A stretch of 64,000 nucleotides of DNA from positions 682,505 to 746,504 of the forward strand of contig DEVL01000003.1 of NCBI GenBank assembly GCA_002363385.1. Reading direction: 5' to 3'. Below the pieces are notes generated by a model. It had not been told where the DNA came from. It ran no database searches and saw nothing but the letters and a program-made list of their open reading frames with translations. Positions 43,146-51,258 of this stretch are shown piece by piece. The DNA comes from Stenotrophomonas maltophilia (GTDB taxonomy: Bacteria > Pseudomonadota > Gammaproteobacteria > Xanthomonadales > Xanthomonadaceae). The first letter of the stretch is position 1. Every line of letters starts with the position of its first letter. A program made the translations under genes and the position numbers.

Positions 43146-43229
43146 GAGCCGGCCAGCGGCCGGCACTACCGGGCATGTGGGGAGCCGGCCGGCGCATAGG
43201 CGGGGTGCCGGCCAGCGGCCGGCATTACC
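43146..43229 (-). repeat. SMAG/REP palindrome array
   Basis: Two full units in the reverse orientation (stem-loop AGC then CTAC at 43148-43169; stem-loop AGC then TTACC at 43205-43228) with a partial unit between them. The array lies between hemW and the DUF1631 gene. Confidence 0.82.
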
Positions 43230-43250
43230 CCTTGAGGCAGGCGCCGTCCT

Positions 43251-44468
43251 TCAGGGCAGGAACAGCTCGACCACGTCGTTGGTGAAGCGCCGGCCCAGCT
43301 CGGTCGGCGTGGCGCGATCGCCGCTGACGGTCATCCAGCCCTTGGCCACGGCCACACCCAGCGGCGTGGCGATCTGCGCACGGTCCAGCCCGGTACGCGA
43401 TTCGAAATCCTTCAGGCCAAACCCTTCATGCAGGCGCAGCAGGTTGAGCATGTACTCGAACGGCAGGCGCTCGGCGCTGATCACATCGTCGCCGCCGATC
43501 GAGGCCAGCGTGCCGGCGGTATCCATGAAGGTCTGCGGGTGCTTGTGCTTCCAGCGGCGCAGCACGTGCTGCTCGGCACCGCTGCTGATCTTGCCGTGCG
43601 CGCCGGCGCCGATCCCCAGGTAATCGCCGAAGCGCCAGTAATTGAGGTTGTGCTGGCTCTGCCGGCCCGGCTTGGCATAGGCGCTGACCTCGTACTGCGC
43701 AAAGCCGGCCTCGGCCAGCATCTGCTGGCAGTGCTCCTGGATGTCCCACGCCGAATCCTCGTCGGGGATGCCCTGCGGCGGCCGCGCGAAGAACACCGTG
43801 TTCGGCTCCAGCGTGAGCTGGTAGTGCGACATATGCGTGGGCTGCAGCGCGAAGGCGCGCTCCAGGTCATGCTCGGCCTGGGCCAGCGTCTGCTGCGGCA
43901 GCGCGTACATCAGGTCGATGTTGAAGTTGTCGTAGCCGGCGTCCTGCGCCAGCTTCACCGCCCGCTCGGCCTCGCCACTGTCGTGGATGCGGCCCAGGCG
44001 CTGGAGCGCCGCATCGTTGAAGGTCTGGATGCCGAAGCTGATCCGGTTCACGCCGGCCGCACGGTAGCGGTCGAAACGGCCGTGCTCGGCGGTGCCCGGG
44101 TTGGTCTCCAGGGTCACTTCCAGATTCGGTGCGAAGCGCAGCCGGGCCGAGGCCGCCTGCAGGAAGCGGTCGATGGCTTCCGGCGGGAACAGGCTCGGCG
44201 TGCCGCCACCGAAAAACACACTGCTCACCACCCGGCCCCAGACCAGCGGCAGGTCCTGGTCCAGATCGCGGATCAACGCATCGATGTAGGCCTCGAACGG
44301 CAGTTCGCCCTTGGCCGCATGCGAGTTGAAATCGCAGTACGGGCATTTGCGCACGCACCACGGCAGATGCACGTACAGCGCCAGCGGCGGCGTCACCAGC
44401 TGCGGGGCATGGTCGTGATCGCCGGTGCAGGCCTCGCCGGGCAGGTGGGAGCAGTGGTCGTGTGACAT
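43251..44468 (-). CDS. hemW: HemW, radical-SAM heme chaperone-type protein
   Basis: It is 405 residues. The radical-SAM cluster reads CVRKCPYC (Cys 38, 42, 45), followed by NSHAAKG and GGGTPSLF. HemW was long called an oxygen-independent coproporphyrinogen oxidase but acts as a heme-binding chaperone. The N-terminal 22 residues are unusual: five His and two Cys (MSHDHCSHLPGEAC...GDHDH), possibly a metal-binding arm. Its ATG overlaps the rdgB stop by one base (TGATG). Confidence 0.93.
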   Translation of the reverse strand: MSHDHCSHLPGEACTGDHDHAPQLVTPPLALYVHLPWCVRKCPYCDFNSHAAKGELPFEAYIDALIRDLDQDLPLVWGRVVSSVFFGGGTPSLFPPEAIDRFLQAASARLRFAPNLEVTLETNPGTAEHGRFDRYRAAGVNRISFGIQTFNDAALQRLGRIHDSGEAERAVKLAQDAGYDNFNIDLMYALPQQTLAQAEHDLERAFALQPTHMSHYQLTLEPNTVFFARPPQGIPDEDSAWDIQEHCQQMLAEAGFAQYEVSAYAKPGRQSQHNLNYWRFGDYLGIGAGAHGKISSGAEQHVLRRWKHKHPQTFMDTAGTLASIGGDDVISAERLPFEYMLNLLRLHEGFGLKDFESRTGLDRAQIATPLGVAVAKGWMTVSGDRATPTELGRRFTNDVVELFLP

Positions 44469-45061
44469 CAGAGCAGGGCGGGCAGTTTCTGCTTCAGCAG
44501 TTGCAGGGCTTTTGCGCGGTGGCTCATCGCGTTCTTCAGGTCCGGCGCCATTTCAGCAGCGGTCTGCGCCAGCACCGGGTCCAGGAACAGCGGGTTGTAG
44601 CCGAAGCCGTGGCTGCCGCGAAGCTCGTCTACGATGACGCCTTCCCAGCTGCCTTCGCAGATCAGCGGCTGCGGATCATTGGCATGGCGCAGCAGCACGA
44701 TCACCGCGTAGAAGCGGGCAGTGCGGCGGTCAGCGGGCACATCGCGCATGGCCTCAAGCAACTTGGCATTGTTGGCGGCATCGTTGGTCGGGCTGCCGGC
44801 ATAGCGTGCGCTGTACAGGCCGGGTGCGCCGTCGAGCGCATCCACGATCAGGCCCGAGTCGTCGGCCAGCGCGGGCAGGCCGGTGCTTTCGCAGGCGTGG
44901 CGCGCCTTGATCAGCGCGTTCTCGACGAAGGTCAGGCCGGTTTCCGGCACGTCGCTGACGCCCAGCGCGCCCTGCGCCACGATCTCCAGCGGCAGGCCGG
45001 CGAGCATCGCCTGCAGTTCTTTCAGTTTGCCGGCGTTGCCGCTGGCCAGGACCAGTTTCAT
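44468..45061 (-). CDS. rdgB: Non-canonical purine NTP pyrophosphatase (RdgB/HAM1)
   Basis: It is 197 residues from ATG 45061. It hydrolyses dITP, XTP and ITP. It shows VLASGNAGKLKELQ, GLTFVENALIKARHA, ALADDSGL, GAPGLYSARYAG and GFGYNPLF. It overlaps the neighbours at both ends (ATGA with the VOC gene, TGATG with hemW), so the four genes rph-VOC-rdgB-hemW form one operon. Confidence 0.95.
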   Translation of the reverse strand: MKLVLASGNAGKLKELQAMLAGLPLEIVAQGALGVSDVPETGLTFVENALIKARHACESTGLPALADDSGLIVDALDGAPGLYSARYAGSPTNDAANNAKLLEAMRDVPADRRTARFYAVIVLLRHANDPQPLICEGSWEGVIVDELRGSHGFGYNPLFLDPVLAQTAAEMAPDLKNAMSHRAKALQLLKQKLPALL

Positions 45062-45447
45062 TGCTTGGGCTCCAGCAGATCCCACGTGTTGCCGTACAGA
45101 TCGCGGAACACCGCGACCGTTGCGTAGACCTCCTCGCGTGGGGTTTCGAGGAAGGTCACGCCACGCGCGGTCATCGCCGCGTGGTCACGCCAGAAATCAT
45201 CGGTGTTCAGGAAGAAGCCGACCCGGCCGCCGGTCTGGTTGCCGATCCGCGCGCGCTGTTCGTCGTTGCTTGCGCGCGCCAGCAACAGGGCTGCGGCGCT
45301 GCCGTCGGTCGGCCCGACCACCACCCAGCGCTTGTCACCCTGGTCGATGTCATCGATCAGGGTGAAGCCCAGCGCGCCGGTGTACCAGGCGATCGCCTCG
45401 TCGTAGTCGGCCACCACCAGGGTGGTCAGGGCGATGCGACGGTTCAT
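45058..45447 (-). CDS. VOC (glyoxalase-type) superfamily protein
   Basis: It is 129 residues, a single VOC module: two beta-alpha-beta-beta-beta repeats beginning TTLVVADYDEAIAWYTGALGFTLI and ending ATVAVFRDLYGNTWDLLEP. It could be a small metal-dependent lyase, dioxygenase or resistance protein; the substrate is unknown. It is translationally coupled to rph and rdgB by four-base overlaps. Confidence 0.88.
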   Translation of the reverse strand: MNRRIALTTLVVADYDEAIAWYTGALGFTLIDDIDQGDKRWVVVGPTDGSAAALLLARASNDEQRARIGNQTGGRVGFFLNTDDFWRDHAAMTARGVTFLETPREEVYATVAVFRDLYGNTWDLLEPKQ

Positions 45448-46172
45448 GCCTGGGCCAGTGCCGCCTGCTGCGCGGCGAACAGGTCCTTGATGCCCTTCTC
45501 GGCCAGGGCCAGCAGTGCATCCAGTTCATCGCGGCGGAAGGCGTGGCCTTCGGCGGTGCCCTGCAGTTCGATGAAACCGCCGCCGTCGTTCATCACAACG
45601 TTCATGTCGGTATCGCAGTCGCTGTCTTCGGCGTAATCCAGATCCAGCACCGGGGTGCCGCGGTACACGCCGACCGACACCGCCGCGACCGCGCCGAAGA
45701 TCGGGTTGCGCTTGATGTCGCCGCGCTTGATCAGGAAGTTCACCGCATCCACCAGGGCCACGTAGGCGCCGGTGATCGCGGCGGTACGGGTGCCGCCATC
45801 GGCCTGCAGTACGTCGCAATCGAGGGTGATGGTGCGCTCGCCGAGTGCGCCACGGTCGATGCAGGCGCGCAGCGTGCGGCCGATCAGGCGCTGGATTTCC
45901 AGCGTGCGGCCACCCTGCTTGCCGCGGGCGGCTTCGCGGTCGTTACGGGTGTGGGTCGAACGCGGCAGCATGCCGTACTCGGCGGTCACCCAGCCTTCGC
46001 CCTTGCCACGCAGGAAACCCGGCACGCGGTTTTCCACGGTGGCGGTGCACAGCACGCGGGTCTCGCCGAAGCTGACCAGGACCGAGCCCTCGGCGTGACG
46101 GGTGAAGGCGCGCTCGATGCGCACTTCGCGCAGCTGGTCGGCCTGGCGGCCACTGGGACGGGAATCAGTCAT
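45444..46172 (-). CDS. rph: Ribonuclease PH
   Basis: It is 242 residues. It trims the 3' ends of tRNA precursors by phosphorolysis. It shows GSVLVSFGETRVLCTATVE, GKGEGWVTAEYGMLPRSTHTR, LDCDVLQADGGTRTAAITGA and DLDYAEDSDCDTDMNVV. It is divergent from yicC with 120 bases between start codons and leads the operon down to hemW. Confidence 0.96.
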   Translation of the reverse strand: MTDSRPSGRQADQLREVRIERAFTRHAEGSVLVSFGETRVLCTATVENRVPGFLRGKGEGWVTAEYGMLPRSTHTRNDREAARGKQGGRTLEIQRLIGRTLRACIDRGALGERTITLDCDVLQADGGTRTAAITGAYVALVDAVNFLIKRGDIKRNPIFGAVAAVSVGVYRGTPVLDLDYAEDSDCDTDMNVVMNDGGGFIELQGTAEGHAFRRDELDALLALAEKGIKDLFAAQQAALAQA

Positions 46173-46292
46173 GCTCAAGTTCCGGTAAGACGGGGGATGC
46201 GGGGCCACGCCCGGGCCGGGGACCGGCGGGCGAGGAGGCTCTGAGGAGACCGCTAGGGTACCATTTGCACTTTGAGAGCACCGGAAACCCGC

Positions 46293-47153
46293 ATGATTCG
46301 AAGCATGACCGCCTATGCCAACGGCGAGCGCGCCACCCGCTGGGGCACGCTGGCCTGCGAGCTGCGCTCGGTCAACCACCGGTTCCTGGAGGTCGGCGTT
46401 CGCCTGCCTGAAGAACTGCGTGCGTTGGAGCCGCACCTGCGCGAGCGCGTCGCTTCCCGCTGCAGCCGCGGCAAGATCGATCTGGTCATGCGCCTGCGCG
46501 CGCCGGAGGTCACCGGGGCGCTGGTGGTCAACGATGCGCTGCTGGGCCAGCTCGGCGAGCTGGCGACCCGGCTGTCCTCGGGCTTCCCCAGCCTGCAGGT
46601 GAGCTTCACCGAACTGCTGCAGATGCCGGGTGTGATGCAGGGCGAGGCGGTCGATGCCGCCGCGCTGCATGCCGAAGCCCTGGCGCTGCTGGATACGGCC
46701 CTGGACGGCTTCGTCGCCGCGCGTGAGCGTGAAGGCGACAAGCTGGCCACCGCGATCCAGGAGCGCGTGGACAGCATCGAGCGCATCGCCGCCGAGGTCA
46801 CCACCCTGATTCCGCTGATCCGCGAGGGCCAGCGCACCAAGCTGGCGGCCCGTCTGGCGGACCTGCCGCACCCGGTCGATCCCGGCCGTGCCGAGCAGGA
46901 GCTGGTGATGTGGCTGCAGAAGCTGGACGTGGATGAAGAGCTGGACCGCCTGGGCAGCCACATCGCCGAGATCCGCCGCGTCTTCCAGCAGCGTGAGCCG
47001 GTCGGCCGCCGCCTGGACTTCCTGCTGCAGGAGTTCAACCGCGAGGCCAATACGCTGGGCTCCAAATCGGTGGACAGCCGGACCTCCAATGCCGCCGTCG
47101 AGCTGAAGGTGCTGATCGACCAGATCCGCGAACAGGTGCAGAACATCGAATGA
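46293..47153 (+). CDS. yicC: YicC family endoribonuclease
   Basis: It is 286 residues from ATG 46293. The N-terminal MIRSMTAYANGE and ELRSVNHRFLEVGVRLPEELR and the C-terminal RRLDFLLQEFNREANTLGSKS are diagnostic. YicC proteins are RNases acting on structured RNAs. Its stop overlaps the gmk start (ATGA), as in many proteobacteria. Confidence 0.94.
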   Translation: MIRSMTAYANGERATRWGTLACELRSVNHRFLEVGVRLPEELRALEPHLRERVASRCSRGKIDLVMRLRAPEVTGALVVNDALLGQLGELATRLSSGFPSLQVSFTELLQMPGVMQGEAVDAAALHAEALALLDTALDGFVAAREREGDKLATAIQERVDSIERIAAEVTTLIPLIREGQRTKLAARLADLPHPVDPGRAEQELVMWLQKLDVDEELDRLGSHIAEIRRVFQQREPVGRRLDFLLQEFNREANTLGSKSVDSRTSNAAVELKVLIDQIREQVQNIE

Positions 47154-47815
47154 GCAGCCCGATCCCCTTTGTCGGCGCGCCTGCGCGCGGCACCCTGTAC
47201 ATCGTCGCCGCACCTTCCGGGGCTGGCAAGAGCAGTATCGTCAACGCCACCCTGGCCCGCGACCCGCAGATCGCCCTGTCGATCTCCTTCACCTCGCGCG
47301 CCACGCGCCCGGGTGAAATCAATGGCGAGCACTACCACTTCGTCAGCGCCGAGGAATTCGAGCGGATGATCGCCGCCGGCGATTTCTTTGAACATGCCTG
47401 GGTGCATGGCGACTGGAAGGGCACCGCGCGGCAATCCGTGGAGCCGCAGCTGTCGGCCGGCCAGGACGTGCTGCTGGAGATCGATTGGCAGGGCGCCCAG
47501 CAGGTCCGCCAGCTGGTCCCGGGCACGGTCACCGTGTTCATCCTGCCGCCGTCCAAGCAGGCGCTGCAGGACCGAATGCGCAAGCGCGGGCAGGACAGCG
47601 AGGCGGTGATCGCCCAGCGCCTGTCCGCCGCGCGTGAAGAGATGCTGCACTTCAACGACTTCGACTACGTGATCGTCAACGAGGTCTTCGAGACCGCGGT
47701 GGACGAACTGTGCGCCATCTTCACGGCCAGCCGCCTGCGCCGGGAGGCCCAGAAGGTCCGCCACGCGGGGCTCATCCAGGCCCTGCTGACCCAGGATCCG
47801 GCCACAACCGACTGA
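47150..47815 (+). CDS. gmk: Guanylate kinase
   Basis: It is 221 residues. It phosphorylates GMP to GDP. It shows the P-loop APSGAGKSS, the GMP-binding SFTSRATRPGEINGEHYHF and the DWQGAQQVR segment. It is coupled to yicC by a four-base overlap. rpoZ follows with its own promoter. Confidence 0.96.
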   Translation: MSSPIPFVGAPARGTLYIVAAPSGAGKSSIVNATLARDPQIALSISFTSRATRPGEINGEHYHFVSAEEFERMIAAGDFFEHAWVHGDWKGTARQSVEPQLSAGQDVLLEIDWQGAQQVRQLVPGTVTVFILPPSKQALQDRMRKRGQDSEAVIAQRLSAAREEMLHFNDFDYVIVNEVFETAVDELCAIFTASRLRREAQKVRHAGLIQALLTQDPATTD

Positions 47816-47842
47816 TTCGCAACGGCCTACTAGCCGGTTGGC

Positions 47843-47872
47843 TTGATTTTGTCCAGCCCTGGCCGGTACAAT
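47843..47872 (+). promoter_or_regulatory. Sigma-70 promoter of rpoZ
   Basis: TTGATT (47843-47848), 18 bases, TACAAT (47867-47872), 55 bases before the rpoZ ATG and after the gmk stop. Confidence 0.65.
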
Positions 47873-47927
47873 CCGTCCCCTTTCCCTCATTCGATTGAGC
47901 AGCCCTCACCGGCTGCCGGGAGCCCGC

Positions 47928-48227
47928 ATGGCCCGCATCACCGTAGAAGATTGTCTGGAAGTCGTTAACAACCGTTTCGAACTGGTCATGATGGCGTCCA
48001 AGCGCGCCCGTCAGCTGGCCAATGGCGTCCAGGCCACCCTGGACAACAGCGAAACCGAAGACAAGCCGACCGTGCTGGCGCTGCGCGAAATTGCCGCCCG
48101 CAAGATCGACAACGCCCTGATCGACGAAGTCGAGAAGGCCGAGCGCGAGCGTGCCGAGCGTGAAGCACTGGAATGGGCCGCTGCCGAAGTCGTCGCCGAC
48201 GAAGACATGTCCAAGAACGACGACTGA
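47928..48227 (+). CDS. rpoZ: RNA polymerase omega subunit
   Basis: It is 99 residues. The sequence MARITVEDCLEVVNNRFELV and ASKRARQL...KPTVLALREIA identify it. It helps RNA polymerase assembly and carries part of the ppGpp site; spoT lies just downstream, the standard gammaproteobacterial order. GGGAG is placed before the ATG. Confidence 0.97.
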   Translation: MARITVEDCLEVVNNRFELVMMASKRARQLANGVQATLDNSETEDKPTVLALREIAARKIDNALIDEVEKAERERAEREALEWAAAEVVADEDMSKNDD

Positions 48228-48257
48228 TCGCCTCACGCGTTCGTTGTTGTTGCTGCG

Positions 48258-48289
48258 AACAGCCCGCCTTCTGGCGGGCTGTTTCGTTT
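48258..48289 (+). terminator. Terminator after rpoZ
   Basis: A perfect 11-bp stem (48258-48268 with 48273-48283, loop TTCT) runs into TTT-C-GTTT, 30 bases after the rpoZ stop. Confidence 0.8.
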
Positions 48290-48384
48290 GGGCGGGTGGT
48301 GGATCCGGTGCACGCGTGTTGTTGCAGGTGAAACTCCCTGTTCAGGGGTTTGCCGATATCACGCCGCTGGCATAGTCTTTGAGC

Positions 48385-50544
48385 ATGAACCCAGGCCCCA
48401 CTGCCAAGGTCGCCACGCCCGCCGGCGCGGCCGTACCCGACTATGTCCTCCAGCTTGAGCGCGCAGCGCACTATCTGCCGCCCGACCAACTGCCGCTGCT
48501 GCGCCGCGCCTGGGAAGTAGGCGCCGCTGCGCATGCCGGCCAGACCCGCAAGTCCGGCGAGCCCTACATCACCCATCCGGTTGCCGTCGCGCAGGTGCTG
48601 GCCGAGCTTGGCCTGGACGTGGAGGCGCTGATCGCCGCGATCCTGCACGACACCATCGAAGACACGCCACTGACCCGTGAGGAGCTGGCCGCCGAGTTCG
48701 GCGAGGCCGTGGCCGAGCTGGTCGATGGCGTCACCAAGCTGGACAAGCTGAAATTCCGCGATCGCCAGGAAGCGGCAGCGGAGAGTTTCCGCAAGATGCT
48801 GCTGGCGATGTCGCGCGATCTGCGCGTGATCATGATCAAGCTCGCCGACCGCCTGCACAACATGCGCACGCTGGGCGCGCAGAGCCGCGAGGCACGCAGC
48901 CGCATCGCACGCGAGACGCTGGAGATCTACGCCCCGATCGCGCAGCGGCTGGGCATGAGCCTGGTCAAGAGCGAGCTGCAGAACCTCGGCTTCAAGGCGC
49001 TGTACCCCTGGCGCCACGCGATTCTGGAAAAACACATCCGCAGCCAGCCGGTGGTCCGCCGCGAGGCGATGGCGCAGGTGGAGGTGCAGTTGAGCCAGCG
49101 CCTGGCCAAGGAAGGGCTGGAGCACCGTCTGGTCAGCCGGATCAAGACGCCGTGGAGCATCTACAACAAGATGTGCGACGAGAACAAATCCTTCGATCAG
49201 GTGATGGATGTGTTCGGGTTCCGGTTGGTGGTGCGCAACGTGCCCAACTGTTATCACGCGCTCGGTTCGGTGCATGCCACCTTCAAACCGCTGGATGGGC
49301 GCTTCCGCGATTTCATCGCCATCCCCAAGGCCAACGGGTATCAGTCGCTGCACACGGTGCTGTTCGGGCCGTATGGCTCGCCGATCGAGGTGCAGATCCG
49401 CACTGAGGAGATGGACCTGATTGCCGAGCGCGGTGTGGCGGCGCACTGGACCTACAAGTTCGGTGGCGACTCGCCCAACAGCGCACAGAGCCGGGCGCAT
49501 GCCTGGATCGTCGAGTTGATCGATTCGCAGCGGGCCGCGGGCTCGTCGCTGGAGTTCCTGGACAACGTCAAGGTGGACCTGTTCCCGGACGAGGTCTATC
49601 TGTTCACGCCCAAGGGGAAAATCCTGGCGCTGCCGCGCAATTCCACGGCCCTCGATTTCGCCTATGCGGTGCATACCGATGTGGGCAACATGGCCGTGGC
49701 CTCGCGCGTGGACAAGAAGCTGGTGCCACTGCGTACCAAGCTGGTCAGTGGGCAGACGGTGGAAGTGATCACTGCGCGCTCGGCCACGCCCAAGCCGCAG
49801 TGGCTGGAGTTCGTGGTCAGTTCGAAGGCGCGCACGGCGATCCGTCATCAGCTCAAGCAGCTGGAGCACGAGGACGCGGTGCAGCTGGGCCATCGGATGC
49901 TCGATCGCGCGCTGGAGGCGATGGACAGTTCGCTGGAGCGCCTGCCCAAGGGGCGCCTGGATGCGTTCCTGGCCGAGCACCGGTATCCGCGCCTGGAGGC
50001 CCTGCTGGCCGAAGTGGCGCTGGGCAACTGGATGCCCAACCAGGCCGCGCAGGCGTTGATGGCGTATGCGGAGCTGCGCGGTGGGGCGCACTCCAGGCAT
50101 TCGCAGGAGAAGATCCTGATCAACGGCAGCGAGCGCGGCGTGGTCAGCTTCGCGAACTGCTGTCAGCCGATTCCGGGGGACGACATCATGGGGTACCACA
50201 CGGCCGGCAAGGGCATCGTGGTGCACCGGCTGGATTGCCCGAACCTGGCCGAGCTGCGCAAGTCGCCGGAGCGTTGGGTGCCGATCGGGTGGGATACGAC
50301 GGTGTCGGGTGACTACGATACGTCGTTGATCGTGGAGGTGGAGAACGGCACCGGCGTGCTGGCGCAGTTGGCGGCGGCGATCGCGCAGAGCCATTCGAAC
50401 ATCGAGCGGGTGGATTATCTGGACCGCGATTTCAATGCGGCGGTGCTGTGTTTCAACGTGCAGGTGCGCGATCGGAACCATCTGGCTGAAGTGATGCGGC
50501 GTCTGCGGCGGTTGTCGGTGGTGCAGTCGGTCAGGCGCCAGTAA
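48385..50544 (+). CDS. spoT: Bifunctional (p)ppGpp synthetase/hydrolase SpoT
   Basis: It is 719 residues from ATG 48385. The HD hydrolase domain (about 40-180: THPVAVAQVL, HDTIEDT, NMRTLG), the synthetase domain (about 230-340: RIKTPWSIYNKM, DVFGFRLVV, ANGYQSLHTVL), a TGS domain (about 390-450, VYLFTPKGKILALPRNSTALDFAYAVHTDVG), and an ACT domain at the end are in order. With HD and RxKx-type synthetase it should both make and break the alarmone, with hydrolysis usually dominant in SpoT. A separate RelA is expected elsewhere. Confidence 0.95.
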   Translation: MNPGPTAKVATPAGAAVPDYVLQLERAAHYLPPDQLPLLRRAWEVGAAAHAGQTRKSGEPYITHPVAVAQVLAELGLDVEALIAAILHDTIEDTPLTREELAAEFGEAVAELVDGVTKLDKLKFRDRQEAAAESFRKMLLAMSRDLRVIMIKLADRLHNMRTLGAQSREARSRIARETLEIYAPIAQRLGMSLVKSELQNLGFKALYPWRHAILEKHIRSQPVVRREAMAQVEVQLSQRLAKEGLEHRLVSRIKTPWSIYNKMCDENKSFDQVMDVFGFRLVVRNVPNCYHALGSVHATFKPLDGRFRDFIAIPKANGYQSLHTVLFGPYGSPIEVQIRTEEMDLIAERGVAAHWTYKFGGDSPNSAQSRAHAWIVELIDSQRAAGSSLEFLDNVKVDLFPDEVYLFTPKGKILALPRNSTALDFAYAVHTDVGNMAVASRVDKKLVPLRTKLVSGQTVEVITARSATPKPQWLEFVVSSKARTAIRHQLKQLEHEDAVQLGHRMLDRALEAMDSSLERLPKGRLDAFLAEHRYPRLEALLAEVALGNWMPNQAAQALMAYAELRGGAHSRHSQEKILINGSERGVVSFANCCQPIPGDDIMGYHTAGKGIVVHRLDCPNLAELRKSPERWVPIGWDTTVSGDYDTSLIVEVENGTGVLAQLAAAIAQSHSNIERVDYLDRDFNAAVLCFNVQVRDRNHLAEVMRRLRRLSVVQSVRRQ

Positions 50545-50600
50545 CGCGCGAACTGCTACCCGCCAACGGCGGTTCACGTGCGCCTTCTCGCTGCGTGGAG

Positions 50601-50708
50601 GAGGTGACGGGCAGGCCGGGGCAGGACCCGCTGCAAGTACGTCCCTGTAAGCTCGTGTGTTGCCATCCATGGCAACACACGGTCCTGTCCCGGCCCACCC
50701 GTCACCTC
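50601..50708. repeat. Long imperfect inverted repeat upstream of ridA
   Basis: Arms 50601-50628 and 50681-50708 match at 25 of 28 positions. Inside lies a second, perfect 13-bp hairpin (50654-50666 with 50669-50681) and a 25-base one-sided stretch (50629-50653) with no partner. It could be a large intergenic repeat unit or fold into a long hairpin in RNA. Confidence 0.8.
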
Positions 50709-50790
50709 CCTGCCAGGGCGTGCGGGGGTGCGGAGAGAGGTGGCGTGGCTACCGCGAACGGATGGGTCATTGGCGCTGCGCGGTTGGGGG

Positions 50791-50815
50791 GCGTCCACGC
50801 ATGGCGTGGCGCTAC
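50791..50815 (-). repeat. SMAG-like palindrome
   Basis: CCACGC-ATG-GCGTGG (50795-50809) followed by CGCTAC, i.e. a reverse-oriented GTAG-ended unit of another sequence subtype. Confidence 0.65.
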
Positions 50816-50864
50816 CCGCGGGGGCGCTACAATTGCGTTCCCCCTTTTGAATCGTGGAGCTTCC

Positions 50865-51257
50865 ATGTCCCGTCAGATCATTACCAGCGCCAAGGCCCCG
50901 GCGGCCATCGGTCCGTATTCGCAGGCCGTGCGTGCGGGCAACACCGTGTATTTCTCGGGCCAGATTCCGCTGGATCCGGCCACCGGTGACATCGTGGGTG
51001 TGGGCGATATCGAGGCGCAGGCGCGTCGTGCGTTCGACAACCTGAAAGCCGTGGCCGAAGAGGCCGGTGGTTCGCTGGATCAGATCGTGCGTCTGGGTCT
51101 GTACCTGACCGATCTGGGCGAGTTCGCCAAGGTCAACGCAGTGATGCAGGATTACTTCAAGGCGCCGTTCCCGGCGCGGTCGACCATCGAAGTGGCGGGT
51201 CTGCCGAAGGCCGCCAACTTCGAAGTCGATGCGGTGATGGTGCTCGACCAGGCCTGA
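50865..51257 (+). CDS. ridA: RidA enamine/imine deaminase
   Basis: It is 130 residues from ATG 50865 with a GTGGAG ribosome site. It shows APAAIGPYSQAVRAGNTVYFSGQIPLDP, the catalytic Arg in PARSTIEVAGLPK, and FEVDAVMV. It clears reactive 2-aminoacrylate. recG begins one base after its stop, so they are co-transcribed. Confidence 0.95.
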   Translation: MSRQIITSAKAPAAIGPYSQAVRAGNTVYFSGQIPLDPATGDIVGVGDIEAQARRAFDNLKAVAEEAGGSLDQIVRLGLYLTDLGEFAKVNAVMQDYFKAPFPARSTIEVAGLPKAANFEVDAVMVLDQA

Positions 51258-51258
51258 C

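Larger units (their letters stand above)
50545..50864. other. Intergenic region between spoT and ridA rich in palindromes
   Basis: These 320 bases contain a long imperfect inverted repeat and a SMAG-like palindrome (both listed), the fragment GTGGCGTGGCTACC near 50739-50753, and the ridA ribosome site (GTGGAGC). No coding frame is convincing. Confidence 0.6.
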
